This document shows positions 49,909 through 61,965 of a DNA stretch of 64,000 nucleotides, one piece after another. The stretch comes from Lithospermum erythrorhizon (lineage: Eukaryota > Streptophyta > Magnoliopsida > Boraginales > Boraginaceae): positions 15,001 to 79,000 of the forward strand of contig JADFUC010002381.1 of the NCBI GenBank assembly GCA_019722365.1, given 5' to 3'. Both the position numbers and the translations under genes were made by a program. Under the pieces are notes generated by a model. That model was not told where the DNA came from and made no database searches. It saw only the letters and a list, made by a program, of their open reading frames with translations. Each line of letters begins with the position of its first letter. Positions within the stretch are counted from its first letter, which is position 1.

Positions 49909-51375
49909 ATGGGAGGGTAAAAGAGTCTCCTGGAACATGTAACAACAAAACATGCCGGGGCTATGAAGTTGATATTATGCACTTCTCTGTTGGATCTGCT
50001 ATTCCTGGCAGAATTTATGGGGCAAATCCTGTGGACAACAGAGATGGTAATGGAGGCGACAGGTATGCTAAGTGTCCTTTGCTTCATGTTTCATCCCGGT
50101 TCCGACAGCTTTTTATTATGGTTTCTTATCATGTGATATTGTGATATTGTGATATTACTTGCCTGAACAGATATGGGCATCTGCTTGACATGTATGCTTG
50201 GAATCCACATTGCAGAAACCTAGATGGCATTAGTCCTGCAGGTAACTATGAATTAAAAGTTATTCGTTCTTTCCTCCTTGGGCTGACTTATGGACTTGTT
50301 ATGGTATTCGATTAACTATGAATATTAATGCAACAGTAAAAGTGGCTTTACTGGAACCAGATCACGTCCTGATACCCTCATAGTTATAGCTTACTCAAAA
50401 ATCAAAATCATATAGAGGTTCCTCAAACTTTTGCAAGCTTGTGAGACTTACATGTTCATGAGAATTTTATCACTATCAGGAAATGACTCCACTGCACAAA
50501 ATAACTGGAAAGGTGCATGGTGGCACAGCAGTTTCGGTGTCCATTCAGGTACTCTTTCTTCTAGAATGTGTTGTCATATGCACCAATATCTGTTCTTTTT
50601 TAGAGCGGAGCTTTCGCATGTAGATGCTAGCTAGTTCTCAGTGAAATTTAGTATATCATAAGATATATGGGATGAAGAACAATAATTTCGTATATTCAAC
50701 TCAGCTAATAGAATCTACTCCTTTTCGCTAAGCTGATAGCTACTAGCTGCTACTCGTTTCTCATTGCTAAGCTATCTCGACATGCAGGTTATATCCGGGA
50801 GGACAGTCCTTATGGATCGTCTGGACAGAAGGGAACATACTACTTCGAGTTCTCTAGGCCGTTGAGAACTATGGATCAACTTCAGCAGGTCCGTATTTTC
50901 TTGTATCTGCAACATGGCAATCTTCCACTTTTAATGTATGAAACATAATAAGAACACAAAACTCCTTAAAATACTTCACTTCTTATCAGTGAGCATCATG
51001 ACCAATTAACTTGATCTTCTCTCTACTTTTTATGTGCGACCAATATATTGCATGGATTGATGATTCTTACTATTGTTATAGGACATACAATTTACTGTTG
51101 GTCAACCGAGCAAGTTTGCAGCGGCATTTTGGTATCCTGTTGATGGAAATCCATGGCATGGGTCAGGCCACTATTCTATCAACTGTAACTGGGTAGCTTT
51201 AGACGTCTCTTCTGCGTCTTTAACACCAGTTAAATTAGCATCCGGGAACTCATGGAATGCTTCCGGCGCCTTTGCCCTGCTCTTATCTATCATCTCTCTG
51301 AGTGTATCTATATTCGTTGGTTATTTAGTCTCTAGAAAATCTGGTGTCCACTTCACCCCGATGGATAGTCTTTAA
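49909..51375 (+). pseudogene. Truncated tandem duplicate of the EB_dh-like gene (exons 4-8 only)
   Basis: Second copy of exons 4-8 with their introns; exons 1-3 (signal peptide and first part of the domain) are absent. The first exon starts ATGGGAGGGTAA: relative to the intact copy one base is lost and the TGT codon becomes an in-frame stop after three codons. All later exons and splice sites are preserved, ending with the same MDSL C-terminus at 51373-51375 and the same membrane segment. In intron 4 a GTGATATT unit is expanded to three. It could be transcribed by read-through from the intact gene, but it cannot make the full protein. The near-identity of the gene body points to recent duplication or gene conversion. 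Confidence 0.88.
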
Positions 51376-52150
51376 CTCCTTTTTATGACCTATCTGATGA
51401 TTGTTCACGTTATAAATGTTCTTGCTCTATTGAGTAATTAATAGCTTTTGAGTTATTTGTTTCTTGGTTCTTTCTCATGGTTTAGAATGAAATGTTGACA
51501 TGGGAAACTTTAAGTTCTGTGTTCATTTCCACAGCAGCCACTTGTATCTCAATTTTTTCAAGGACTAAGCCAACTGGGTAGGCCCTTGGACTGTTTCTGT
51601 ACAATCTCTCCCTACTTTGCAGGGAGCAATTGTAAACTTCAAAGATTTCAAAATTTGTGTATGGTAAACAATTAGTGATGTTTCACGGCATTAATATATT
51701 TTATCTATAAAAAAAAAAGAGGGTCCTAGTTTCTCCACTGCTTGTAACGAATTCGAGGCGAGTTTGGCTTGTTTTAATATAATGGAGGGATTTGGCAATC
51801 TCACTACGGCCCAATCGACATATATTTGCCATTTATTAGTCTATTTTGGTTACATGACTTGGTTGGTTGTCTATATTGAGCAATGGAAAATGATATTAAT
51901 GTAATGATAAATCAGATATGGGAACCAACCCAGTCTTCTGCTGGTATATGTCTTGATGAGAAAGGTCTCATGCAATTGCTTGTGTTAAACTAGCCTTGGT
52001 CTTGTCAATATCAGGTCGGGGTCCAAAGATACGATAGAGTTAATTCAATGGGGTAGTTGGGGACTGGGGTATTGATAGTTAATGTGTTGCATTGACTTTT
52101 GTGCTCAAATTTTGACATATGTGATGTTTATGATAAGATATCATTAATTA
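49909..52150 (+). repeat. Tandem duplication, unit 2
   Basis: Second unit of the direct repeat described at 47658-49906. The gene body differs by only a handful of bases, whereas the 3' flank (51376-52150) carries many small indels against unit 1. Confidence 0.92.
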
Positions 52151-52850
52151 AAAATGGAAAAACATCAACAACAAAAATTAACAAAATATAACTAACATAA
52201 CAAGCAATAACTATTACAATTTTTCGATAGTATTGTTTGAATCTGGTTGGGCGGAATAACAAGTCAAATTATTTTCTTGGTGAGGTTTTAACTCATTTCA
52301 TATGATTTATAAAATTATACATTTGATAATTTGATTACCTAACATATATTATAATGTTCATAATATATTGTGTACACTTCATATTTATAAAGCAATAAAC
52401 ATAAAGTATAAGAAGATGTATGAAATAACTAGATATCATTTTCTTATAATTATGGATCAAGATTTGAGTAATAATTATTACCATGTGTATACACCCAATT
52501 AATTATTAACGAACCAATTAAGATCCCTACAAGATAAGTGGTGAGATTTGAAGATATGCTTTTTGAGAATGTTACAAATGAATAAAACAACAAAATGATC
52601 AGAATCAAATGTAATCCGACCATGAGGGAAACATCTTAATTTACTACAATAATTTTAACGATCGCCGTGGCGTTGGCGTTGCATCTGGTTGCTATTTTAT
52701 AACAAAAATAAAATAAAAGGAGAGAAGAGAAGAGATTATGGAGAGAGACGCTTGACTGAAAAGAGTGGTGAATCTTCCAAGTTTCCGACACACAAAAGGA
52801 CAAAAGCTAAATTCTTTTTATTACAACACTCTGACAACCACGTGATCCCC
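52151..52850. other. Intergenic/promoter region of the EFR3-like gene
   Basis: AT-rich with no gene. A pyrimidine-rich stretch with C runs and CTCTCT repeats at about 52845-52925 is typical of plant leaders and marks the likely start of the transcript. Confidence 0.5.
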
Positions 52851-53110
52851 CCCCCCTCTCCTTCCTTTCCCCTCCATACCAATTTCAATTTTTTTTCCCT
52901 CAAAAGCCACAATCTCTCTCTCTAAACCCCACTAGTATTTCATCATTTGTGTAGTTTTTTGTTGCTGAAAGTTCTGGTAATGTGCCAAGATTCTTGACTT
53001 TTTGTTTTGCAAATTGTAACCTTTTGCTTCAGAAAACTTGGCAGTTACACTTCCCAGATCCCTCTCTTGCAGCCTCTAAGGTATGTTGTTTACTTACTCT
53101 GCATTACCAA

Positions 53111-53244
53111 TGTTTTTTGTTTCAGTTTCAAAGCTTCAAAAATGGTATTTTTCATTTTTGATTATCTATTTTTGGGTTGTTTTTTGTTTCAGTTTCAAAG
53201 ATTCAAAAATGGTATTTTTCATTTTTGTTTATCTATTTTTGGGT
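53111..53244. repeat. Two-copy 67-bp tandem repeat in the 5'UTR intron of the EFR3-like gene
   Basis: TGTTTTTTGTTTCAGTTTCA-type units at 53111-53177 and 53178-53244 differ at only a few positions (AAGCTTC/AAGATTC, GATTATC/GTTTATC). Confidence 0.9.
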
Positions 53245-53500
53245 TTTTTGTATTTTTTTAGTTGATGTTTTGATATCAAAGGTACGTTACTGTTTTGGTA
53301 TGGAAAAAAGATTGGATCTTTTTGGCCGTTAAGTTTATACTTTGTATATATTTAATTGGTTTATGCTTCTAAGTACATTTTAATTTTGTTGGAAAAGCAT
53401 GTACTTTTTTCTGTTTGTGTGCTAACTGTTTTTGTAGCTAGTCTATTTGAAATAGTTGTAGCTGATTTATGTTTAGGTTCTAGCTGAAACTTTTGTTTCT

Positions 53501-53629
53501 GGGTTGGAATCACTTAGTCGAGTTTTCGAGTCGAACTATTTGAACCCGAGCCTTTGATACAATTCATGGGTTGGAATCACTTAGTCTAGTTTTCGAATCG
53601 AACCTTGTCGAGCTTTTGATACAATTCAT
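53501..53629. repeat. Second two-copy 67-bp tandem repeat in the same intron
   Basis: GGGTTGGAATCACTTAGTC starts at 53501 and again at 53568. Both copies run to TTTGATACAATTCATG. The period is also 67, although the sequence is unrelated to the repeat at 53111. Confidence 0.85.
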
Positions 53630-53936
53630 GCTTGGTTAAAGGCCTAGATATATTTGTGTGTTTCTTTGCTTTATTTTGAACTTCACATATCCTCTTTCTT
53701 CATGTTGTTTGCAGTTCAGTCTCAGAGTATGATGACCCTGAGCTTTTTGGCTTTTGAGCTTTGAATTATTTTCTCTGTTAACTTTACTAAAGCTTTTATT
53801 TTTAGTTTTCGTTCTTGCTTAATTTCTTTGCTAACTGAGTAAGTGGGATCTTTATCTTGAGAGAAATCTGTGTTGTTGCTATTGAGTTTTCAAGTTGTTT
53901 TAACTAATGATAAATGTTTTCTTGCCACTAGGACCA

Positions 53937-56900
53937 ATGGGGTTTATTTCCCAGAAATTATTCCCAGCATGTGGGAACATGTGTGTTTGCTGCCCTGCTC
54001 TGAGGTCACGATCTCGTCAACCTGTTAAGCGATACAAGAAGCTGCTTGCTGAACTATTCCCGAAGTCTTCTGTAAGCGCTTTCATAGTAGTTATGTTTCA
54101 ATTAAGCAAGGTTTTTGAATTTTAGGTAGAAGCCACGGCATTAAAATTTGATTTAGTCGAGATCAGGTTATCTTAGTTTTGTGAATTAGTTTTAATAATG
54201 CGTGTAGGATGACTCTTCAAGCGAAAGGAAAATAACTAAATTATGTGAATATGCCGCCAAAAATCCATTCCGGATCCCCAAGGTAACGTTTTTACTACTC
54301 AAGATGTCTAGTTGGAGAAGCTATAGCATATTTTTCTTTAAGCGTAATTGACAACTGGTTCATGTTGATTTCATAATAAGATTGCAAAATATCTCGAGGA
54401 AAGATGTTACAAGGAATTAAGTAGTCAACACATCAAGTTTGTCAGCATCATCGGAGACACATATGACAAGCTGTTGTGCATGTGCAAGGAGCAGATGTAA
54501 GTTCTTATATCTAACTAAAAATATGTCCTATGACATGCTAGTTTTAAACTAAGTTCTTTTCTCATGATCTTGCAGGGCATATTTTGCTGTTAATCTGTTG
54601 AATGTAGCTTCTCAACTGCTCGATGAATCAAAACAAGATGCTATGCGGATAATTGGTTGTCAAACTCTCACTAGATTTGTCTATAGTCAGGTTAGTTTGC
54701 TGCTGTCAACTTTGTAGTGCTGAATTATGTTTTACAAATGATAAACTAGACTGCAAATGTAATATCTCCTGATTCGAATCCCATAAGCGGTCGTGCTTTC
54801 ATATATTACATAGCACAGTACATAATTTATATGCTTGGAAGAAGCTTGAAGGATATCTGCTTACTGTTTAACTTTCGGAAGATGTACTATGATAAAATAA
54901 TCTGTGTCCAATAATTTTTGGGGAATGATTTACTCCAAAATTTGATAATTGCACTCAATCAATGTATAATTTTGGAGCCACTTGGCCACGGGATGTATAA
55001 TTTCATAATTGCACTCAATCAATTTATTGGAAAAAAAACTTTGATCCTTAAACTCTTTATGTTATATGACCAAAACTAATTAAAAGAATGCTTATATTTG
55101 GACTTTTAAGATGAATCTAACTACTATATTATTTAAACGTTCTTTGAGTGTCTCTTGAGCCTGTTCATCCTATACTGGTTCAACTGTTTGCTTTTCACTG
55201 TACAAAGTATAGTGATTATTTTAAATAAATTGTTTGTTGCTTTTATTTCCATGTACGTAAAACATGTTTCATATGAGCAGGTTGATGGGTCTTACACACA
55301 CAACATCGAAAACTTTGTTCAAATAGTATGTAAGCTAGCTCATGAAACTGGTGAAGAACATCAAAAGCGCTGCTTGAGGGCATCAAGCTTGCAGTGCCTT
55401 TCAGCTATGGTAATTTGATGTTTTATGTGCTAACAATGATCTCAAAAGTTTTGGGCCAGGATTTTCCTCTGTTCTATTTTTTATTTTTGCATTATACTGT
55501 GGTTATTGTTCAGTATGTAGTGTTAACTTTCTTTCCTCCATCAGGTATGGTTCATGGGCAAGGTCTCGCATATCTTCTCCGATTTTGATGAGGTGGGTTA
55601 TGTGGCAATTTATGTTTAATCCTTTTAGATCTCTCGTGTCCTGACCCCTGAGTATGCATTCCCTCTCAAAGGAAAACAATCATGTGTTGTGCTATCTGAA
55701 ATATTGAATTTCACATGAACGTGCATAAAGGTGTTTATTCGAAGGAAAATCCTTCCATACAAGTACTAAAACAAATAAAAAAAATCAGTCTTTGACACAG
55801 TAAAGTTTCGTGTGCTTTTGATGAGGTTGTATATGCCATATTGGATAACTTTGAGCATGATGTACAACCTGGAGAAGACATGAGAGCGGAGGTGCAGCAT
55901 AATTGGGTGGATGGAGTAATTAGACGTGAAGGACATGCAGTTGGTGAATTTGCTCCTGTTATGAGACCTCGTCCAGAGAAGAAGGATCCCTCTATGCTGA
56001 CGAGGTTACTTCTACAGAGAAAACCATCGCATCAACTTTTGTCATTGAACTAACAGTTCCATAACAATTTGTTTATGTTTTCATTATTTCATATATCGTT
56101 TGTTGTCTTACTAACAGACAAGAGGTCGAGATACCAAAAGTGTGGGCTGAAATCTGTATCCAGAGGATTGTAGAGCTGGCACAGGAGAGTACAACATTAC
56201 GCCGAGCATTAGAGCCAATGTTTGTCTACTTTGATACCAGGAGGCAATGGATCCCTCGACATGGATTGGCAATGATGGTTTTATCTGATATGAGTTACTT
56301 GCTTGAAAGTTCAGGTTAGTTTTCTTCACTACTTCTTGTCATTTGATCTTGGTAAAAGATTGTTTGTTATTTGCTCTTTCTGAAATCTGAACAAACATTT
56401 ATCGCTTGTCTGACATATACGAGCGTTTTGATATTTTCGAGTAAAAACTTGTAAGTGTAAACATGTCTATTTTCCTTCACCTTATTTGTTTACACAAATA
56501 GATTCTTCCTTCCATATTTTGTGATTTTTCTAAGCCGCTCTTTTTGTATATACATGTAGTTATTACAGTTTTACGAAACTTTCAGAGAACCACTAGGTTG
56601 ACTTTGATTAATTCATTGGCATATTGCATTTGAAGATGAACCTATTAATTTTTTTTTTCTCATTCCTTAGTTTATATGTGGCATATCACCGATTCATCTA
56701 TCAATCTCTTCATGTCTTTATTTATATACTTAATGTGAATGGATATATTTGTGAAATAACTAATATATCAATAAATGTTTAATTCCAGGGAAACAACAAC
56801 TTATTTTAGCTTGTGTTGTTCGCCACTTGGATCACAAGAATGTTGCACATGATACACAGGTCAAATCTCATGTAATCCAAACTGTCAGTGGTTTGGCACG

Positions 56901-59900
56901 GCAAATTAGAGCTGGAGTCGCACTCTCAGATATTGGATTTGTTAGTGACCTTTGTAAGCATTTACGCAAAAGCCTACAGGCTACATTTGAATCGCATAGA
57001 GAAGAAGAGTTAAATTTAGATCTTGCACTTCAAACTTCCATTGAAGACTGCTTGCTAGAAATCGCCAAAGGGGTAAATGCTCCTATGATATACTCCCTCC
57101 GTTCCCTTTTAGTTGTCTTTCTAGTCATTTGCACATAAATTAAGAAAAATAAAAGTAGTAAAAAATTACATTGAAAAATAAAATGTCAATTAATTGAAAC
57201 TATATAATTGGTTGGTTGATAATTTAATAACAAAAAGTACATTAAAAATGTGAAAATAGAATTTTCTATGCTAGAAGGACAAGTATTTTGAAACAAACAA
57301 TTAAGGCTAGAAAGACAACTAAAGAGGAACGGAGGGAGTAATATTTATTGGTTTCTTTAAGGAGAAACTTATCTATTGAACTGAGTTTTATGCAAATATA
57401 GATTGTTGATGTAAGGCCTTTGTTTGATATGATGGGGATGTCACTGGAGAAACTTCCATCTGCTGGAGTCGTTGCCAGGGCAACAGTTGGATCATTGATT
57501 ATTCTTGCTCATATGGCATCCTTGACATCTGCTTCTTCACACATACAGCAAGTGAGACACCTCTTCTTCTTTTCACTTGTTCAATTTGCGCTTAGACTTC
57601 CTATACATCGTTTGGGTTAGCCCTTGTAATGTACTGCTCTAGAAACCCATATTTGCTATAAAACCATTTTAAATAGATTGGCTAATAACTAGTCCATGTT
57701 AATCCTCTGATTGTATAAGCTTGGATACTTCAACATTTTTGTTTTGTGATCAGGTATTTCCTGAAGCACTTCTCATTCAACTGCTAAAGGTCATGTTGCA
57801 TCCGGACGTTGAAATACGAGTTGCAGCGCATCATATATTTTCCATTGTTCTTATTCCATCCACAAGCCAGCCAAAGAGATGGAACTCCAGTGGTTCCTCC
57901 ACATCTGCTTCAGTTTCTGCTTTACTTCATAAACTTCGGAAAGAGAAAGATGGTACCAATATCAAGTGCGATGAGTCGGAGGAAAGGGATCATTTTGAAG
58001 AGGAGTGGAAACAAGGGAAAGCCTGCAGGAATTCTCCTAATTTCAGTAAACTTAGTTCTATCATAGACAGAACCGGAGGATCGATGATCTTGACTGAGGC
58101 TGTAAGAGTCTTCTCCAGTCCTCAGTAGATATTTTAGCCTCTTAGTATTGCTATTCTTTCTTATATGTTTCTTGGTGCAGGAATCATCTATCTTGAAGTT
58201 AACTGAGGATCAGATTGCCCAGTTATTATCTGCCTTTTGGGTGCAAGCAATTGTCCCTGATAATTTACCTCCAAATTTTGAAGCTCTAGCTCATTCTTTC
58301 TGCATAACTCTCATTTCTTTACGCCTTAGGGTGAGCATCTTACTAACAATATTTCTTTTCCTTTTGGTTTGTGCCAGGAAGAGTATAACAGGGTTGCAAT
58401 TAGGTGTAGGAGTCTCGTGTTGTTTAACGAGTGCCGTTCTTTTCTCTATACATCACATTAGTAATTTAATATATATCAGAATAGGGTCTAAGAAAATTGT
58501 ATAACCGAGCCACCTTTCATTGCCTAAGTTTAACGAAGTTTGGATTATGTAATGTGCTTCTTATCAGATATGGTTTCTGTTTATTTCATGTTCTTTGGCT
58601 TTTCAGGCATATGGATATTTAGAACTACCTTGGATATTTTCTAATAGTGGTTTAACGAGTTTCCCCTAATATGTTGCAGAATCCCAGTGATGACCTAGTC
58701 ATTCGTTTCTTTCAGCTTCCACTCTCTCTTCTGAAGATATCTTTGGACTCTGAATATGGTACACATAAACTGTTGTCAGGGAGCTAAAGTTTTCTCAGGC
58801 ATATAAAGCTTTAGTTATAAACTTACATATTCTCGCATTGTTATAGGTTATCTTCCCCAAGCACACCAGAGATCAAATCTTGTGCTATCAACTGCAATGC
58901 TTATGTTCATGGCAAAAAAATATCATATATCCAAACTGAGTAATATTCTGAAGACATTGGTGGAATATGATGTGAGTATTTATTATGCCCTGAAGTTTCA
59001 GATGACTGATCTCAATTTTTTGGAAAATGGCGATTCTTTGTTCAGTTAGTAATTATTCGGATTTCTTTCTCACATATGCTTCATTTATCTTAATTCTGTG
59101 AACCTTTTCTCTAACTCAAAGGAGTTGGATAATGAACTTATTGTTAGGAATGTCGTTTGTGTTTGATGTTGGTAAACAAGTGAGTAAGATAATTTATGTT
59201 CATATTATCTAATTTATGGAGAAGCAGTCGCAACTGGTGGTAACTTGGAGCATGCATAATGAATTAATTAGATATATATTTAGTGTTTTGTGTTGGTAAA
59301 TAATACTATCCACTCCAATATTATCTAATGTACTGAGAAGCAGCAGCAACTGGTGGTAATGTGGTTATATTTTGACTAATTGGGAAAGTCTCAGTTAGTT
59401 GTTACGACATGTTTTTTTATTATGTTATGGGTTGATATTCAGGTGTCTTCTGAAATATATGCCTGCACACGCATGCTCACACACACTTGTTTAACATTCA
59501 TTTCCCATCAGTTGATGTCCCTTGATCATTTCCTTCTAAATTCTTCACTCTTATATATTTCTGGCCTCATTTAGGTCGATCCATATCTGCTGATTGGTGA
59601 TGACACTCGAGTTCATGTGAAGCCTAACACCAATATGAAAGAGTATGGTTCTTTTAGTGATAATCAAGCAGCTGCATCACTGCTTTCTGATTTGAAGAGC
59701 AGAATCAATGACATTGAAAAGATTATTTTGGACATTTTAGCCGAGACATTATCCAACATAATCCAGGTTTTAATACCGTCTCTCTTTATTTTATTAGATT
59801 AAGCAATGTACACCATGGTCTATTTCAACCCGTACAAATTTGCTGTACTAAGTAGTCTGACAAGTCTTTTTCGTAAATCTTTGTGCCTAAGCATGGGTCT

Positions 59901-60933
59901 GAGGATTTGGTGCAACAACTCTCGGAGCAGTTCAGACCTGATGAGTCTTTCTTTTTTATACAACGGAACATGGATCATCTACAAATCGTTGAACATAGCC
60001 AGGATTCTCCTTCATTTGATGGGGTATGCTTTACATTATGGATCGTTCTTTTATCTTGCTGTAGTTTGTGATGTTGACCCCATAAATTATGATGCTTTGG
60101 TTAGCGTAAATTGGAGCCGAATGGTGCACCACCCCATACAGTGTTTAATTTTTAACGACGTGAATTTCTATTGAATATCACCTAGTATTACTTTAAGTTC
60201 TTTTACCCTTCAATTACTATGTGCAGGATGCACCTAGGAGTTCAGTGACCGAGGATGAAGCAACGAGTGAATCTTCAGTCACTAATATTTCCCATTTTGT
60301 ACCAAAGATTCCTGCATCCCCATCGCCATCCATGTCACACATAGTTAGTGTTGGTCAACTTCTGGAATCTGTAAGTCTTCTCTCTCGGTTGTATAGATGA
60401 TTCTGTATACATGTATGATGACAATGATCGATCCTTATCTCAGATGCTCAGCAGTATTGAGTAATCTACCCAATCAATACGTTTTATTTAACCAATTTTG
60501 CTTTTCAGGCCCTTGAGGTAGCTGGTCAAGTAGCTGGATCATCCGTCTCTACGTCACCCCTTCCATACAGCATGATGACTGGTCAATGCGAAGCACTTGG
60601 CACCGACTCAAGGAAGAAGCTCTCAAACTGGTTGAGTGACGACCATTCATCATCCGACTTTCTGCTTCCAACCGCTCATATAAATGGGCCACCATCAGTA
60701 AAGGTAAACCTTGCCCGTGTAGCATTTTTCTGTGTCCAAAGTTGAGTCCCAATAATAAGGCATTTTGTTGGCAATTCAGCTTTCATTATTCATAGAATTC
60801 TATTTTCATTCAGAGGGAGAGTGAAGATGGCCCTGCTCATGAGACTGTGTCGATGCCAAAGGATCCATGGTTATCTCTAAGGTTGCCTCCTGCAAGTCCT
60901 TTCGACAACTTCCTCCGGGCAGCTCGTGGATAG
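53937..60933 (+). CDS. EFR3-like ARM-repeat protein (SEMI-ROLLED LEAF 2 / plant EFR3 type)
   Basis: Nineteen coding exons join without a frame break into 970 aa: 53937-54071, 54208-54282, 54381-54496, 54576-54690, 55281-55409, 55545-55592, 55826-56004, 56118-56314, 56789-57072, 57402-57551, 57754-58101, 58181-58330, 58680-58758, 58847-58971, 59575-59766, 59892-60023, 60227-60370, 60509-60703, 60814-60933. A non-coding exon ends at 53080 (GT donor). The N-terminus has a cysteine cluster (C12, C16, C18, C19) followed by basic residues, the palmitoylation anchor expected of EFR3. Then comes KRYKKLLAELFPK and helical repeats throughout. Hallmarks of the plant group are VAGQVAGSSVSTSPLPYS, CEALGTDSRKKLSNWL and PWLSLRLPPASPFDNFLRAA at the C-terminus. 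EFR3 proteins tether a PI4-kinase III alpha complex to the plasma membrane; rice SRL2 affects leaf rolling. Starts before this ATG are excluded by the splice acceptor at 53931. The least certain boundary is the 59892 acceptor. Confidence 0.93.
57091..57340. mobile_element. Stowaway MITE in an intron of the EFR3-like gene
   Basis: TA-CTCCCTCCGTTCCCTTTTAG at one end and CTAAAGAGGAACGGAGGGAG-TA at the other form near-perfect terminal inverted repeats with a TA target duplication. It lies in the 57073-57401 intron, clear of the splice sites. Confidence 0.9.
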
Positions 60934-61357
60934 AATGTTCAGCTCGTAGATGGCAGCATGTAGCATGGAAGTGTTGTGAACCAATAACTGGCCTCTTGTA
61001 TTGCCAATCTCTCAGTGAGACATAATTTGTGTAGATTGATAATCTTCTTAGGTACCAAGTGAACATGATGTATGAAGTATAATATTTAACGCGACAATGC
61101 TTGTATATTCGTCGAGTATTAATTTATGTGACGATCAGAAAGCCTAGTGTCACAGGACGACTCTTTTGAATAGTTGGAACCACACTAAGCTTCAAATAAT
61201 CAAATGATGATCAACTAGAAAAGAACATGGACTACCAACAAGAATCATGAAACAGCATAACAATTCGCAATAACTGTATGAAAATCAAGTTCATACAACC
61301 AAACGTTAAATTCATAAGCATCAACAACAACCAACTATGCATTGAACTCAAAAGACT
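60934..61357. other. Convergent 3' ends of the EFR3-like and bZIP genes
   Basis: Only about 424 bp separate the two stop codons, so the 3'UTRs probably approach or overlap each other. No additional coding region is seen. Confidence 0.6.
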
Positions 61358-61783
61358 TCAGAAATAGAAACCAGAAGATGCAGAGATGGCCTGCATTGTG
61401 AAAGGAAGCTGCCATTGCTCCAAAAGAGGATCATTCACTTTAGTATAATCCTCACTCAAACCACTGCCCTCAATCAGTTCATTCAATGACTTCAATCTCT
61501 CACTCAATTCCCTTTCTTGAGCTCTCAGGACACTGTTTTCTGTTACAATAATCATATACTTCTTCGTTATCGCATCCACATTTTGCACTGTTCCATTGAT
61601 CTTTGCCTGCAATATTCCCACTTCTTCAGCTAAATTCTGCAACTGTTCCTGCTTCTTCTTCCTAGAGCGCCTCGCCGATTCCCTATTGGAAATCATTCTT
61701 TTCCTCTTCTTTTCATCCACCAATGCAAATTTTGGATCACATTCAGACGCAGAGCTACTACCATTCTGCTTCAGAGATACCAT
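61358..61783 (-). CDS. Group S1 bZIP transcription factor (bZIP53/bZIP11-like)
   Basis: Intronless 141-aa protein, typical of the small S1 class. The basic region is DEKKRKRMISNRESARRSRKK (residues 23-43, containing N33-x7-R41). The zipper follows with L51, L58, T65, I72, I79, L86, L93 and L100 in heptad register. A conserved C-terminal tail has QWQLPFTMQAISAS (123-136), like bZIP53 (WQMPCPMQPI-AS pattern). S1 factors act in the nucleus, usually as heterodimers with group C bZIPs, on ACGT elements in low-energy, amino-acid and seed or stress programmes. The start chosen is the ATG at 61783; the open frame upstream of it has no ATG before a stop. The leader carries two uORFs, one encoding the sucrose-control peptide, which supports the S1 assignment strongly. 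It converges on the EFR3-like gene. Confidence 0.94.
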   Translation of the reverse strand: MVSLKQNGSSSASECDPKFALVDEKKRKRMISNRESARRSRKKKQEQLQNLAEEVGILQAKINGTVQNVDAITKKYMIIVTENSVLRAQERELSERLKSLNELIEGSGLSEDYTKVNDPLLEQWQLPFTMQAISASSGFYF

Positions 61784-61965
61784 TTTTCTTTCTATTCTTG
61801 TATAAAACAGTTCTATAACAGCTTTCACTTTCTTGAAAAAATAAAAATAGCCCTTTTTTTCTCTACCTATAACCAAAAGTCTAATAAAAAAAAATAAAAC
61901 GAAACGATGAATCTTGTTTCAAGACTCAAAGATTGAAATGGAGTTGTTACAAAATGAGTAAAAGC

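Noticed and set aside
49909..51375. Second EB_dh-like copy as a functional gene
   Set aside because: It lacks exons 1-3 and has an in-frame stop three codons into its first exon.
55394..55588. 64-codon frame overlapping an EFR3 intron
   Set aside because: It overlaps the exon ends in a different frame and runs through a clear GT-AG intron.
59806..60174. 122-codon frame starting MYTMVYFNPY as an EFR3 exon or separate gene
   Set aside because: It runs through the splice donor at 60023 and out of the frame required by both neighbouring exons. The HGSEDLVQQLSEQF frame joins cleanly on both sides.
61784..61876. N-terminal extension of the bZIP by 31 residues
   Set aside because: The extension has no ATG, begins at a non-standard codon and lies in the leader. 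Group S1 members start shortly before the acidic/basic region, as the ATG at 61783 does.
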